From: JAWLHJ01 sp039587535
GTDB taxonomy: Bacteria; Gemmatimonadota; Gemmatimonadetes; Longimicrobiales; Gaopeijiaceae
Length of the DNA stretch: 64,000 bases
Assembly: GCA_039587535.1 (NCBI GenBank)
Contig: JBDHIF010000003.1
Location: forward strand, 81,317 to 145,316
Direction: 5' to 3'
Notes under the pieces: model-generated
What the model saw: only the letters and a program-made list of their open reading frames with translations
Told to the model about the DNA's origin: nothing
Database searches by the model: none
Part shown: positions 8,754 through 17,486 of the stretch, in pieces
Position numbering within the stretch: position 1 is the stretch's first letter
How the letters are laid out: every line of letters begins with the position of its first letter
Made by a program: the position numbers and the translations under genes

Positions 8754-10081
8754 CGGTAGTACCCTCCGCGTTCGTAACTCTCGTCCAGCAGCTCCACCGG
8801 GTGCAGCACACCCATCGAGGAGCCCTCCAGGCGCAGACCGGCTCCGATCTGCATGAGGCATCCCGGGTTCGGGGTCGCCACCGCGTCCGCGTGAGACGCA
8901 CGGACTGCCCTCACCTTGTCCGCTCCGATGCGGCCACCGAGGTCCGGGTGGGTGATACCGTAGATCCCCGCACCGCCGCAGCACTCATCCGCGTTCTCCA
9001 CGACCAGCACCTCGGCCCCCGGTACAGCCCCGAGCACCTCGAGAGGCGCGGCCCGTATCCCCTGCGCGTGCAGCAGGTGGCACGGATGATCGAACGCGAT
9101 CCGACAAGGCACCGGTGCTCCACGCCGCGGACCTACCTCGCACAGTAGCTCGTTGACGTCCCTCACGCTCTCCGCGAAGCGCGCCGCCCGACTCGACCAA
9201 TCCGGGTCGTCACCGAGCAGTGTTCCGTATTGCTTCAAGCTCGCGCCACACCCTGCTGCGTTCACCACCACCATCTCGACGCCGGCCGCCTCGAACGCCG
9301 CCACGTTCCTCCGTGCCAGGGCTCGGGCCTCGTCCAGAGCACCGGCGTGCGCATGCAGTGCGCCACAGCAGTCCTGAGCTGGCACCGTTACGACCTCGAA
9401 TCCGTTCGCGGCCAGGACACGCTCCGTCGCGTCGTTCACGCGCCGGTAAAGGCCGTCCTGCACGCAGCCGGCGAGCATTCCCACCCGTTGGCGAGACGGG
9501 GGGAGGGTGTCACCCGCCCGGAAGGCCGGGTCTACGTCGCGACGCGCGTCGCTCTTCCAGGGATCAGTGGCTGCCAGCATGGCCAGACCGAGGCCCGCGT
9601 TGCCCAGTCTGCCACGCCGAGGGAGCAGCCTCGCCGCCGCAGCGGGGAGGCCCGTCGCCCGTAGAAGCCTACCGCCCAGGAACGCGACCCGGCGGAGATT
9701 CCGAGAAGCCATGACCCGAAGCAGCAGCCGGGTCAACAATCCCGGGCGCGCCGCTTCGGCCGCGGCCTCCCTCGCATGCTCGAGCAGGACGCCGTACTCC
9801 ACCCCGGAGGGACACGCCGGCTCGCATGCGCGGCACCCGAGGCACCGGTCGATGTGGGTGCGGAACGCGTCACTGCCTGCGTCGAGGCGCCCCTCGACGA
9901 CGGCCTGCATGAGATGTAGCCGCCCCCGCGGGGAGTCGGCCTCGTCGCCGAGCCGGGTGTAGGTGGGGCACGCGGGTAGACAGAAGCCGCAGTGGACGCA
10001 CGGGAGGAGGCGGTCTTTCTGATCGGCCAAAGCCGAAGCCAGAGGCCCCCCGACCGGAGGCGACGCTGAAGCCGCGTTCAT
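8750..10081 (-). CDS. glcF: Glycolate oxidase iron-sulfur subunit GlcF
   Basis: 443 aa. Two [4Fe-4S] motifs lie at the N-terminus: CVHCGFCLPAC (Cys28, 31, 34, 38) and CLGCRACEPAC (Cys80, 83, 86, 90). Two CCG domains follow (AQDCCGALHAHAG and ADECCGGAGIYG). This is the heterodisulfide-reductase-like subunit that passes electrons from the GlcD/GlcE flavoproteins to the quinone pool at the membrane. Family members oxidise glycolate, D-lactate or other D-2-hydroxyacids. Its ATG sits four bases inside the end of glcE and its stop overlaps the flavin-reductase-like gene. Confidence 0.92.
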   Translation of the reverse strand: MNAASASPPVGGPLASALADQKDRLLPCVHCGFCLPACPTYTRLGDEADSPRGRLHLMQAVVEGRLDAGSDAFRTHIDRCLGCRACEPACPSGVEYGVLLEHAREAAAEAARPGLLTRLLLRVMASRNLRRVAFLGGRLLRATGLPAAAARLLPRRGRLGNAGLGLAMLAATDPWKSDARRDVDPAFRAGDTLPPSRQRVGMLAGCVQDGLYRRVNDATERVLAANGFEVVTVPAQDCCGALHAHAGALDEARALARRNVAAFEAAGVEMVVVNAAGCGASLKQYGTLLGDDPDWSSRAARFAESVRDVNELLCEVGPRRGAPVPCRIAFDHPCHLLHAQGIRAAPLEVLGAVPGAEVLVVENADECCGGAGIYGITHPDLGGRIGADKVRAVRASHADAVATPNPGCLMQIGAGLRLEGSSMGVLHPVELLDESYERGGYYR

Positions 10082-11418
10082 CCCGATCCCCCCGGACGCG
10101 GACTCGGCCTCCCAGCCGGGCGGCTCTCGCGCGCCCGCCAGAAGACACCCGGCGGATCGAACACCGCGCGGACCCGTGCGGCCAGTGCGGCCTCGCCCGC
10201 GCCCACCGAGCTCACGGCATCGCCCACTTCGACGTCCGCACCGTCGGGCAACTGCTCGATGCCCAGAGATCCCCCAACCCCCTCCAGGGCCCTCCGGAGC
10301 CCGACCAGGTCCGGCGCCTGGTCAGACGAGAAGGCGAATCGGGTCGTTCCTGCCATGACATCGCTCGAGAAGGGAACGGTTCCCAGCGTGGATTCCAGCG
10401 CTGCGAGCACGTCCCCCAAGCGGGCGGGAAGCGCGGACGCCACGCCCGCCCCGTGGCACATCGAGCCCGCTGTGACATCCTGGGCGGCCATGGCACCCGG
10501 TTCCGCCGAGGTGCCCGTGGACGGACCACCGCCTGGATGGTCCCGGGCGACCCGAAGTACCTCGGCCGCTGCGAGCCCATCCAAGACCTCCACCGGTCCT
10601 CCCATGACATCCTCGAAGGTCCGTCGATCCGCCCGCACCGACGACGACGCCCCATGCAGGCGGACCAGGAGCGCCGTCCTTCCTCCTGACTTCGGGAGGC
10701 CCCCGACCAGCACGGCGGCGACAGGCATCACCGACGCTCGAGCCACACCCAACGCGGCATCGACCAGCTCGGCGGAGGCATCACCGCGCTTAACCAATAC
10801 CTTTTCGGTATGCGGAACGGGAAAGAGCCTCAAGCAAATCTCGGTGAGGACCGCGAGCCCACCCATGCTGCCCACCAACGGCCGGAGCAAGTCGAAGCCG
10901 GCCACGTTTTTCACGACTCTCCCTCCGAGATGGACAACCCGACCGTCGCCGAGCACGGCAGTGGCTCCCAGCACATGATTCCGGAGACGCCCATACCCGG
11001 CGGCCAAAGGACCCGACAGGCCGGCGGCGACCAAGCCGCCGAGAGTCCTCGCGTCCACGTCTGGCGGATCGAAGGGTAGCCACTGATCGTGCGGGGCGAG
11101 GGCGGCACGCAGCTCGGACAGTGGCGTTCCCGCTCCGGCCGTCAGCGTCAGGTCCGCGGGCTCGTAGATACGAATCCCGCCCAGGCGATCCGCGCGCAAA
11201 ACCACCGCGCGCTCGGCGGCGACCATACGGTGGAGGTGCCGCCCCGTCCCCACGGGCAGGACCGTGCGACCCTCCTGCGCAGCCCACCGCACCACGTCTG
11301 CAACCTCCGGCGCGGACCCAGGTATGACCAGCTCCGCCACATCGACCGCGTCGCCGAGCGTGACGTCCGAGGCGTCCCCTCGTGACTCGGCGGGAAAGGT
11401 CTCGGGCAGGCGGCTCAC
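10078..11418 (-). CDS. glcE: Glycolate oxidase FAD-binding subunit GlcE
   Basis: 446 aa, longer than the roughly 350 aa of E. coli GlcE because of low-complexity insertions and a Pro/Arg-rich tail. The PCMH-type FAD-binding core is clear: VLPVGTGRHLHRM, a Gly-rich TLGGLVAAGLSGPLAAGYGRLR, and VVKNVAGFDLLRPLVGSMGGLAVLTEI. It pairs with GlcD to form the flavoprotein part of the hydroxyacid dehydrogenase. Translation starts at a GTG (11418) overlapping the glcD stop (GTGA) and ends in an ATGA overlap with glcF, so subunit synthesis is probably coupled. Confidence 0.9.
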   Translation of the reverse strand: MSRLPETFPAESRGDASDVTLGDAVDVAELVIPGSAPEVADVVRWAAQEGRTVLPVGTGRHLHRMVAAERAVVLRADRLGGIRIYEPADLTLTAGAGTPLSELRAALAPHDQWLPFDPPDVDARTLGGLVAAGLSGPLAAGYGRLRNHVLGATAVLGDGRVVHLGGRVVKNVAGFDLLRPLVGSMGGLAVLTEICLRLFPVPHTEKVLVKRGDASAELVDAALGVARASVMPVAAVLVGGLPKSGGRTALLVRLHGASSSVRADRRTFEDVMGGPVEVLDGLAAAEVLRVARDHPGGGPSTGTSAEPGAMAAQDVTAGSMCHGAGVASALPARLGDVLAALESTLGTVPFSSDVMAGTTRFAFSSDQAPDLVGLRRALEGVGGSLGIEQLPDGADVEVGDAVSSVGAGEAALAARVRAVFDPPGVFWRARESRPAGRPSPRPGGSG

Positions 11419-12827
11419 GCTCCTTCCTCCGCCTCCGCAGGCAACACCTTTCCGGGATTGAACAGCTCCCTGGGGTCGAACGCGGCCCTCATGGCCCGCA
11501 TCGCAGCCAGCTCTCCCGGTCCATGCACGAGCCCCATGTACTGGCGCTTGTCGACACCCACACCGTGCTCGCCGGTAATGGTCCCACCGGCCGCGACGCA
11601 GAGGGCCATGATCTCGTTGGACGCCGCCTCCACCCGGACCACCTGCGACGCGTCGTGTCGGTCGAAGATGATGTTGGGATGGAGGTTCCCGTCACCGGCA
11701 TGGAAGACGTTGGCGATCTCCAGGTCGTACCGGCGACCAATCTCCGTGACGCCGGCCAACACCTCGGGGAGCCGCGTCCGCGGCACCGTGGCATCCTGCA
11801 CCAGTAGGTCCGGCGCGATCCGGCCCATGGCCCCGAATGCCTTCTTCCGCCCCTTCCAAAGCGCCGCGCGGTGCTCCTCGTCCAGCGCGCGTTGAACATC
11901 CCGCGCTCCTGCCTCGCGACAACACGCCTCCGCCCGGCGAGCCTCTTCGTCGAGGCCGGCCTCCGTGCCGTCGAACTCCACCACGAGGGCAGCGGCGGCA
12001 TCCGTTGGATACCCCGCGGCGTAGACACTTGCCTCAACGGCTCGGATCGTGGCGGCGTCCACGATCTCCAACGCCGCCGGAATCATGCCTGCGGCGATGA
12101 TGGAGGTGACGGCTCGTCCAGCGTCCTCCATGGAGTCGAAGATCCCCAGAAGGGTCCGGACCCCTTCGGCCAGAGGAAGGAGCTGGACCTCGATCTCGGC
12201 TGCGATTCCGAAGCAGCCCTCGGACCCGACGAAGAGCCCCACCAGGTCCAGCGCACCGTCCACGGAGCGGCCCGCCCCGCCCAACTCCACGACCTCGCCG
12301 TCTGCGAGCACGACGGTGAGCCCCGTGACGTATCGTCCAGTTACCCCGTACTTGAGGCAGTGCGGCCCTCCTGAATTCTCAGCTACGTTCCCCCCGAGCG
12401 TGCACGTGCTCTGCGACGACGGGTCCGGCGCGTAGTAGAGCCCGTGGGGCCGGGTCGCCTCGGTGAGCCGTCCGTTGACGACGCCCGGCTGCACCCGAGC
12501 CATCCGGCTCTCCGCGTCGATCGACAGGATACGGTTCATCCGGGCCGTCCCGACCACAACACCGTCGGCCGTCGGAAGTGCTCCTCCTGAGAGCCCCGTT
12601 CCGGCACCCCGGGGAACTACCGGCAGGTTCGCCCCGTGCAAGGCGCGCACGACCTGGGACAGCTCTTCCGTTCCTGCCGGTAGCACCACCGCGCGCGGGG
12701 CCACCCGGTACTGAGTGAGGCCGTCGGATTCGTACACGAACAGCCGGTTCGGGTCCGTGATGACATGATCCGGGCCCACGATGCTCCGGAGACGCGCGGT
12801 GAGACGGGAATCCAGGGGAACGCTCAT
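11415..12827 (-). CDS. glcD: Glycolate/D-2-hydroxyacid oxidase catalytic subunit GlcD
   Basis: About 470 aa, standard for GlcD. It has the FAD-binding PCMH domain (VVPRGAGTGLSGGALP, LGGNVAENSGGPHCLKYG) and the FAD-oxidase C-terminal domain with NVFHAGDGNLHPNI and TGEHGVGVDKR. It oxidises a 2-hydroxyacid such as glycolate or D-lactate, with FAD reduced and electrons leaving through GlcF. The ATG at 12827 is preferred because the longer frame upstream lacks coding character. It is the first gene of the eight-gene operon, 43 bp downstream of the MBL hydrolase gene, so the transcript may begin further upstream. Confidence 0.92.
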   Translation of the reverse strand: MSVPLDSRLTARLRSIVGPDHVITDPNRLFVYESDGLTQYRVAPRAVVLPAGTEELSQVVRALHGANLPVVPRGAGTGLSGGALPTADGVVVGTARMNRILSIDAESRMARVQPGVVNGRLTEATRPHGLYYAPDPSSQSTCTLGGNVAENSGGPHCLKYGVTGRYVTGLTVVLADGEVVELGGAGRSVDGALDLVGLFVGSEGCFGIAAEIEVQLLPLAEGVRTLLGIFDSMEDAGRAVTSIIAAGMIPAALEIVDAATIRAVEASVYAAGYPTDAAAALVVEFDGTEAGLDEEARRAEACCREAGARDVQRALDEEHRAALWKGRKKAFGAMGRIAPDLLVQDATVPRTRLPEVLAGVTEIGRRYDLEIANVFHAGDGNLHPNIIFDRHDASQVVRVEAASNEIMALCVAAGGTITGEHGVGVDKRQYMGLVHGPGELAAMRAMRAAFDPRELFNPGKVLPAEAEEGA

Positions 12828-12870
12828 GATAGACGATACCCCCGTGTCGCCCGTGGGTGAACCGCGAAGC

Positions 12871-13647
12871 TCACGAGTGTCCGGTATCCCGGACGTAGTC
12901 GACGAGTGCTCCCAAGCTGCGGACCGCAGCCGGACGCAGTGCGTGAGGAACGGTGTCGCCATAGACGTGGTCGAGTAGGGCATCGACCTCGGCTCCGGGC
13001 AGAACCTTCAGGGCTTCTTCCACCTGCCGGATTCGGACCCTCTTGTGAGCCTCGAACCGGGTGATCGCATCGCCGGGGTCCTCCAGCGGCGGACCGTGCG
13101 CGGGATAGATCACGTCGAGCTCCATGTCCCTCAGGAGCCGCAGGGAGCCCAGGTAGTCGGCCATGCATCCCTTGTACTCGGCCACCCAGGTCGTGTCGCC
13201 CTCGCCAAGCAGTAGATCGCCCGCAAAGAGTGCTCGGGTCGAGAGCCAATGGAAGCAGAGGTGCTCCGGGGTATGCCCCGGTGTATGGACCGCCCGGAGG
13301 GCTCCACGATCCGTCTCCACGATGTCACCGTCGGACAGGATCCGATCCACGTCGGCGAGGTCCGGCCCCAAGACCTCCGCGTCCACGATCTCGGCCAGAG
13401 GCCGCGCGGCGGCGGCGTGGTCCGAGTGTCCGTGGGTGAGAACGACCCGTACCTCCGAGGCCGATTCCAGGGCCAACGCCAAGGCCCGAACGTGCTCTGG
13501 CACGTTCGGGCCCGGATCGATGACGGCGACCCGCCGCTCTCCCACCAAGTAGGTTCGAGTCCCGTCCAGCGTGAACGAGTCCCGGTTTCCGGCGTTGAAC
13601 GCTCGGAGGCCGGGCGCGACTCGCCCGGTAGCCGACTCTTCGGTCAG
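12871..13647 (-). CDS. MBL-fold metallo-hydrolase, LACTB2-like
   Basis: About 258 aa. Metallo-beta-lactamase motifs: THGHSDHAAAA (HxHxDH), HTPGHTPEHLCF, AGDLLLGEG and YPAHGPPLED. A C-terminal winged-helix region (from 'FEAHKRVRIRQVEEALKVL') matches LACTB2-like proteins, some of which are endoribonucleases and others thioester hydrolases. No ATG, GTG or TTG lies near the expected N-terminus. The best candidate is a CTG at 13647 overlapping the GAF-protein stop as CTGA, so the start is uncertain. It is coupled to the GAF protein upstream and could be cotranscribed with glcD downstream. Confidence 0.8.
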   Translation of the reverse strand: MTEESATGRVAPGLRAFNAGNRDSFTLDGTRTYLVGERRVAVIDPGPNVPEHVRALALALESASEVRVVLTHGHSDHAAAARPLAEIVDAEVLGPDLADVDRILSDGDIVETDRGALRAVHTPGHTPEHLCFHWLSTRALFAGDLLLGEGDTTWVAEYKGCMADYLGSLRLLRDMELDVIYPAHGPPLEDPGDAITRFEAHKRVRIRQVEEALKVLPGAEVDALLDHVYGDTVPHALRPAAVRSLGALVDYVRDTGHS

Positions 13648-14117
13648 GAGCGCCGCTCCGCCGCGAGCTGCTCGGCGAGCTTGTCCGCCACACCGATGAG
13701 CGCGATCTCGTCTTCCTCCGTGAAGGCGGCGGCCTCCTCCGAGTCGATATCGATCTGTCCGAAGATGTCGTCCCCGGCCCTGATGAGCACGACCAGCTCG
13801 CTCTCGACGTCCGGCGAACAGGCCAGGTAGTTCTCCTCCTGGCTGACGTCGGGGATGTTCAGGTTCGTGCGCTCGGCGATGGCTCGCCCGCACACGCCGG
13901 TCCCCACCGGGATCTTGGCGTGCTCCGTGGGCTCACCGACGTAGTTGTGCAGCCAGAGCTCGTTGTCCTCCTCGTTGAGGAGGTAGACGCCCACCCAACT
14001 GTATCGCTCATCCGCATTTGCGACAGAGCGCACCGCATACCGGAGCAGCGCATCGGACAAATGTCCATCGTCGCGCATCTCCTGCAGCTCTAGGACCAAC
14101 TTTCCTGCTTCGACCAT
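13644..14117 (-). CDS. GAF-domain protein, free methionine-(R)-sulfoxide reductase-like
   Basis: 157 aa, essentially one GAF domain with the fRMsr pattern: YSWVGVYLL, LHNYVGEPTEHAKIPVGTGVCG, NYLACSPDVESELVVLI and GQIDIDS. fRMsr reduces free Met-R-sulfoxide with three cysteines. Here the Cys in GVCG and the Cys in YLACSP are present, but the first is replaced (EHAKIP where an ACxxIP is expected). It could work with two cysteines or be a ligand sensor. Its stop overlaps the putative CTG start of the MBL gene, so the two are probably an operon. About 225 bp of non-coding DNA lie upstream. Confidence 0.8.
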   Translation of the reverse strand: MVEAGKLVLELQEMRDDGHLSDALLRYAVRSVANADERYSWVGVYLLNEEDNELWLHNYVGEPTEHAKIPVGTGVCGRAIAERTNLNIPDVSQEENYLACSPDVESELVVLIRAGDDIFGQIDIDSEEAAAFTEEDEIALIGVADKLAEQLAAERRS

Positions 14118-14342
14118 CGATTGCTTCCGTCAAAATGTGCCACCCACGCCGGCGCGGTCCCGGTCGGGCTTGCTGCTGGTGCCACACGCCCCGAGCGCCG
14201 GCGTCTCTCCGAACGAGAGTGCTCCGCGGCCCCGGTCTCAGGGGTCCGAACGGTAGACGCAGGCGGTGAGGCCGTCAATGCGCGCGCGAGCCGTCCCCGC
14301 GCGGCGTCTACCCGAGTCGCAACGGAGGCACACGCCCGCTCG
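14118..14342. other. Intergenic region upstream of the GAF-MBL genes
   Basis: 225 bp between the GAF gene start and the M42 peptidase stop, both on the minus strand. It is very GC-rich with several short C/G-rich inverted segments and no supported ORF. It probably holds the promoter of the GAF-MBL (and possibly glc) transcript and the 3' end of the M42 transcript. I could not define either confidently. Confidence 0.35.
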
Positions 14343-15410
14343 CTACCGCGGAGTGAAATCCGTGTCCGCGCCGATTCGCCGTACGAAGGCTGCGATGAGC
14401 TCGGCCGCCTTGAATAGGTCGTCCAGGCTGACGACCTCGTTGGGCGAATGCATGTACCGGTTCGGAATGGAGATGAGGCCGGTTGGAACCCCTCTCCGGG
14501 TGAGGTGGATGCCGTCCGCGTCCGTACGCGTAGCGGAGGGTGAAGCCTGGATGGTAAAGGAGATCTCCTCCGCCTCCGCGGTACTCGCCAGCGCCTCGAA
14601 GACCCCGTTGTGCGACGCCGAGCCCCGGCTGAGGACGGGTCCGCCACCCAGCTCGTGCTCGCCGAGCTCCTTCTTCTCCACGTCCGGCACGTCCGTGCTG
14701 AACGTGACGTCCACCACGAGAGCCAGGTCCGGTTCGAGTGCGTAGGCGCTGGTACGGGCTCCGCCACCGGAGTGCCCGATCTCTTCCTGCACCGTGGCCA
14801 CAGCCGTCGTCGTGACGAACGGGGGCTCGCCCGAGAGCCTCCGCAGCGCCTCCAGCACCACGAAAGCGCCGATGCGGTTGTCGATGGCGCGGCTGGCGAT
14901 ACGGTCTCCCGCCAGCCGGGCCATGGACTGGGCGATGACCATCGGGTCTCCCACCCGAACCCCCGCGGCGATCACCTCGTCCCGCGATCCCGCGCCGATG
15001 TCCACCCAGAGGTTCTTGATCTTGGATGCCTGCTTCCGGTCGTCGGAGCTCATGAGATGGATGGCCTTCTTACCCACCACGCCGGTGACATCGCCGGCCT
15101 TCGACAGGATCGTCACCCGCTGCCCCACCAGCACCTGAGGATCCCAGCCACCGATGGTGTCGACGTACAGGTAACCGTCCTCATCGACGTGCGTTACCTG
15201 CAGACCGATCTCGTCGATGTGGCCGGCAAGCATCACGCGCCGATCGCCCTTGCCTCGAACCGTCGCGTAGGAGTTCCCGCTCACGTCCACTGTGACGTCG
15301 CCGGCAAACGTTTCGGCCTCCTGACGCCAGACCCGTGCGGCCCGGACTTCGAAGCCAGAGGGTCCCGGCGCGTCCAGGAGGCGCTCGAGAAAGGAGATTT
15401 CGTGTGTCAT
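14343..15410 (-). CDS. M42-family metallopeptidase (FrvX/glutamyl-aminopeptidase-like)
   Basis: 355 aa, typical of M42 tetrahedral aminopeptidases. Metal ligands are visible in order: AGHIDEIG, ASRAIDNR, the catalytic pair in TVQEEIGH, VVDVTFSTD and RYMHSPNE. The inserted PDZ-like/beta-barrel dimerisation segment between the first two ligands (about 70-175) is present. It likely trims N-terminal residues from cytosolic peptides. It is followed after 97 bp by the FxsA gene upstream on the same strand, with no strong functional link. Confidence 0.9.
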   Translation of the reverse strand: MTHEISFLERLLDAPGPSGFEVRAARVWRQEAETFAGDVTVDVSGNSYATVRGKGDRRVMLAGHIDEIGLQVTHVDEDGYLYVDTIGGWDPQVLVGQRVTILSKAGDVTGVVGKKAIHLMSSDDRKQASKIKNLWVDIGAGSRDEVIAAGVRVGDPMVIAQSMARLAGDRIASRAIDNRIGAFVVLEALRRLSGEPPFVTTTAVATVQEEIGHSGGGARTSAYALEPDLALVVDVTFSTDVPDVEKKELGEHELGGGPVLSRGSASHNGVFEALASTAEAEEISFTIQASPSATRTDADGIHLTRRGVPTGLISIPNRYMHSPNEVVSLDDLFKAAELIAAFVRRIGADTDFTPR

Positions 15411-15507
15411 GGCCGGAAGCTACCCGCAGAGTAGGCGCGGGTCCACGGCAGCTCGGGTCTCATGCGGAAGGGTCACGGCCCGCGCCCCCAGGAGCCCTAA
15501 CGGCGGG

Positions 15508-16032
15508 TCATCGCTCGTCCAGCGGTACCTCGATCCCTTTGGACGGATCGAGATCCCCAACGATCGGCTCGACGCCGTCTCCAGCATGCGAACCGGGCGC
15601 ACCTCCGAAGCCGGAGGCGAATCCCTGGCGACCGCCGAAGGTGACGACCCGGATCGTGCCCTGCTCGATCTGCCGCTCCAGGCTCCGCCTCATCCGCTGC
15701 TGAATCCACCGCCGGCTGAAGGGCACCAGCAGGGCGAACCCTACCAAGTCCGTGAGGACGCCGGGCGTAAGCAGAAACGCGCCACCCACCAGCACGCAGA
15801 GCCCGTCGAACAGCGCCTGGCCCGGAAGCTGTCCGCCGGAGAGCTCGCTCTGAAAGCGGAAGAACACCCGCACCCCCTCGGCACGGGCCAACCAGGCGCC
15901 CGCCGCGCCCGTGAGCAGCACGAGCCCCACCGTGGGGAGAAGACCCACAACCCTCCCCAGCTGTATAAGTAGCACGAGCTCCAGAATGGGCACGAGCACG
16001 AAGAGCAGGAACAACCGGCCGAACAGGTTCAT
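15508..16032 (-). CDS. fxsA: FxsA-family membrane protein
   Basis: About 174 aa. The FxsA domain begins at the start with 'LFLLFVLVPILELVLLIQLG', continues with a Gly-rich helix (TVGLVLLTGAAGAWLARAEG) and a further segment GGAFLLTPGVLTDLVGFALLVPF, then a basic stretch and a Gly-rich cytoplasmic tail. E. coli FxsA relieves F-plasmid exclusion of phage T7; the general role is unknown. The ATG at 16032 gives the canonical N-terminus; the upstream in-frame extension is Arg/Pro-rich and non-coding. It diverges from ispH across 173 bp. Confidence 0.88.
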   Translation of the reverse strand: MNLFGRLFLLFVLVPILELVLLIQLGRVVGLLPTVGLVLLTGAAGAWLARAEGVRVFFRFQSELSGGQLPGQALFDGLCVLVGGAFLLTPGVLTDLVGFALLVPFSRRWIQQRMRRSLERQIEQGTIRVVTFGGRQGFASGFGGAPGSHAGDGVEPIVGDLDPSKGIEVPLDER

Positions 16033-16205
16033 GCAGGCTGCTACCGGATGGACGGGGAGGGGGTTCCTGCACCGCCCCCGTACCCTCCGCACGCTCCTGC
16101 CTTGAAGCCACCTGTCTGCGCCATCACCTTACCGCTTGCGGATCGCCGCCGCCCCCTCGGGGTAGGGGCGTCCACACACTCATCCCATCGCGATGCGAGA
16201 TCAGC
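16033..16205. promoter_or_regulatory. Divergent promoter region fxsA / ispH
   Basis: 173 bp between divergently transcribed fxsA and ispH, which must contain promoters for both. I see no convincing -35/-10 pair. Confidence 0.35.
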
Positions 16206-17441
16206 ATGGAGCAGACCTACTTCCGCAAGGGCTTCGGACTCAAGAAGGAGCTCCGCCCCCTCATCGACGCGGAGTACCAGTCCGGCCTCGTAGAGCGCAT
16301 CCGCTCGCGGGGGTATCGGGACGAGTTCGGCGACGTCACGGTGCGGCTGGCCCAGGAGTTCGGCTTCTGCTACGGGGTGGACCGGGCGGTGGATTACGCC
16401 TACGAGACCGTCCACAAGTTCCCGGACAAGCGGATCTTCCTCGTGGGTGAGATCATCCACAACCCGCACGTGAATCAGCGGATGACGGACATGGGCATCC
16501 GCTTCATCTACCCCGGTGAAGACGGCACCTTCGATTTCTCGGATGTGACCTCCGAAGACGTCGTCATCATGCCCGCATTCGGCGTGACGCTGCATGACTT
16601 CGAGACGCTGCGGGGCATAGGGTGCATCCTCGTCGACACCACCTGCGGATCCGTGCTCCACGTCTGGAAGCGGGTGGAGAGCTACGCGAAGGACGGGTTC
16701 ACGGCGCTCATTCACGGGAAGTACACGCACGAGGAATCACGAGCCACGGCGTCCCAGGTCAACAAGCACGAGCAGGGCACGTACATCATCGTGAGGGACA
16801 TGGACGAAGCCAGCCTGGTCTTCGACTACATCGCGGAACGACCCGGGCACCTATCTCGCGAAGCGTTCATGGATCACTTCGCCAACAAGGCGTCCCCGGG
16901 CTTCGACCCCGATGTGGACCTGGAAAAGGTCGGGGTGGCGAACCAGACCACCATGTTGGCCAAGGAGTCGCTGGCCATCGGCATGAAGGTGCACGAAGCC
17001 ATGGTAGAGCGGTTCGGTGAGGAGCATGCGGCCGAGCACTTCCGTTCCTTCGGCACCATCTGCTCGGCCACCCAAGAGCGCCAGGACGCGGTCGCGGAGA
17101 TGATGAAGGATCCCCCCGACGTCATGCTGGTCATCGGGGGATACAACTCCTCCAACACCAACCACCTGGCGCATCTGTGCAGGCAGCACACCCGGACGTT
17201 CCACGTGGAGGACGCCGCCTGCATCGACGTCGAGGCCGGGACCATCCGGCACAAGCCGGTGCTGGACCCGTCCGCGGAGGAGCTCGTGGAGGATGTCTGG
17301 CTGCCCGACGGCCCCTTCGAGCTAGGGCTCACCGCCGGAGCTTCCACACCGAACAACAAGATCGGCGAAGCGCTCGTACGCGTGCTCAGCATTCGAGGCA
17401 TCGAGCTGAACCCGGACCGTTCCGAGGCCCTTCCGGTCTAG
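16206..17441 (+). CDS. ispH: 4-hydroxy-3-methylbut-2-enyl diphosphate reductase (IspH/LytB)
   Basis: 411 aa, the long form of IspH found in cyanobacteria, plants and some other phyla rather than the roughly 315 aa E. coli form. The three cysteines for the [4Fe-4S] cluster lie in GFCYGVDRAV, VDTTCGSV and TICSATQERQ. The substrate-binding GGYNSSNTNHL motif is present. It carries out the last MEP-pathway step, making IPP and DMAPP from HMBPP. uppS at 47.6-48.3 kb uses the product. It stands alone, divergent from fxsA and convergent with the marR gene. Confidence 0.95.
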   Translation: MEQTYFRKGFGLKKELRPLIDAEYQSGLVERIRSRGYRDEFGDVTVRLAQEFGFCYGVDRAVDYAYETVHKFPDKRIFLVGEIIHNPHVNQRMTDMGIRFIYPGEDGTFDFSDVTSEDVVIMPAFGVTLHDFETLRGIGCILVDTTCGSVLHVWKRVESYAKDGFTALIHGKYTHEESRATASQVNKHEQGTYIIVRDMDEASLVFDYIAERPGHLSREAFMDHFANKASPGFDPDVDLEKVGVANQTTMLAKESLAIGMKVHEAMVERFGEEHAAEHFRSFGTICSATQERQDAVAEMMKDPPDVMLVIGGYNSSNTNHLAHLCRQHTRTFHVEDAACIDVEAGTIRHKPVLDPSAEELVEDVWLPDGPFELGLTAGASTPNNKIGEALVRVLSIRGIELNPDRSEALPV

Positions 17442-17486
17442 GCGCCCCCTTCGAGCGGAGCCCGGAGTAAGAGCCGAGAGACCCCG

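Noticed and set aside
13540..13560. tRNA T-loop-like GGTTCGAGTCC
   Set aside because: It lies inside the conserved MBL coding region and no cloverleaf can be drawn around it.
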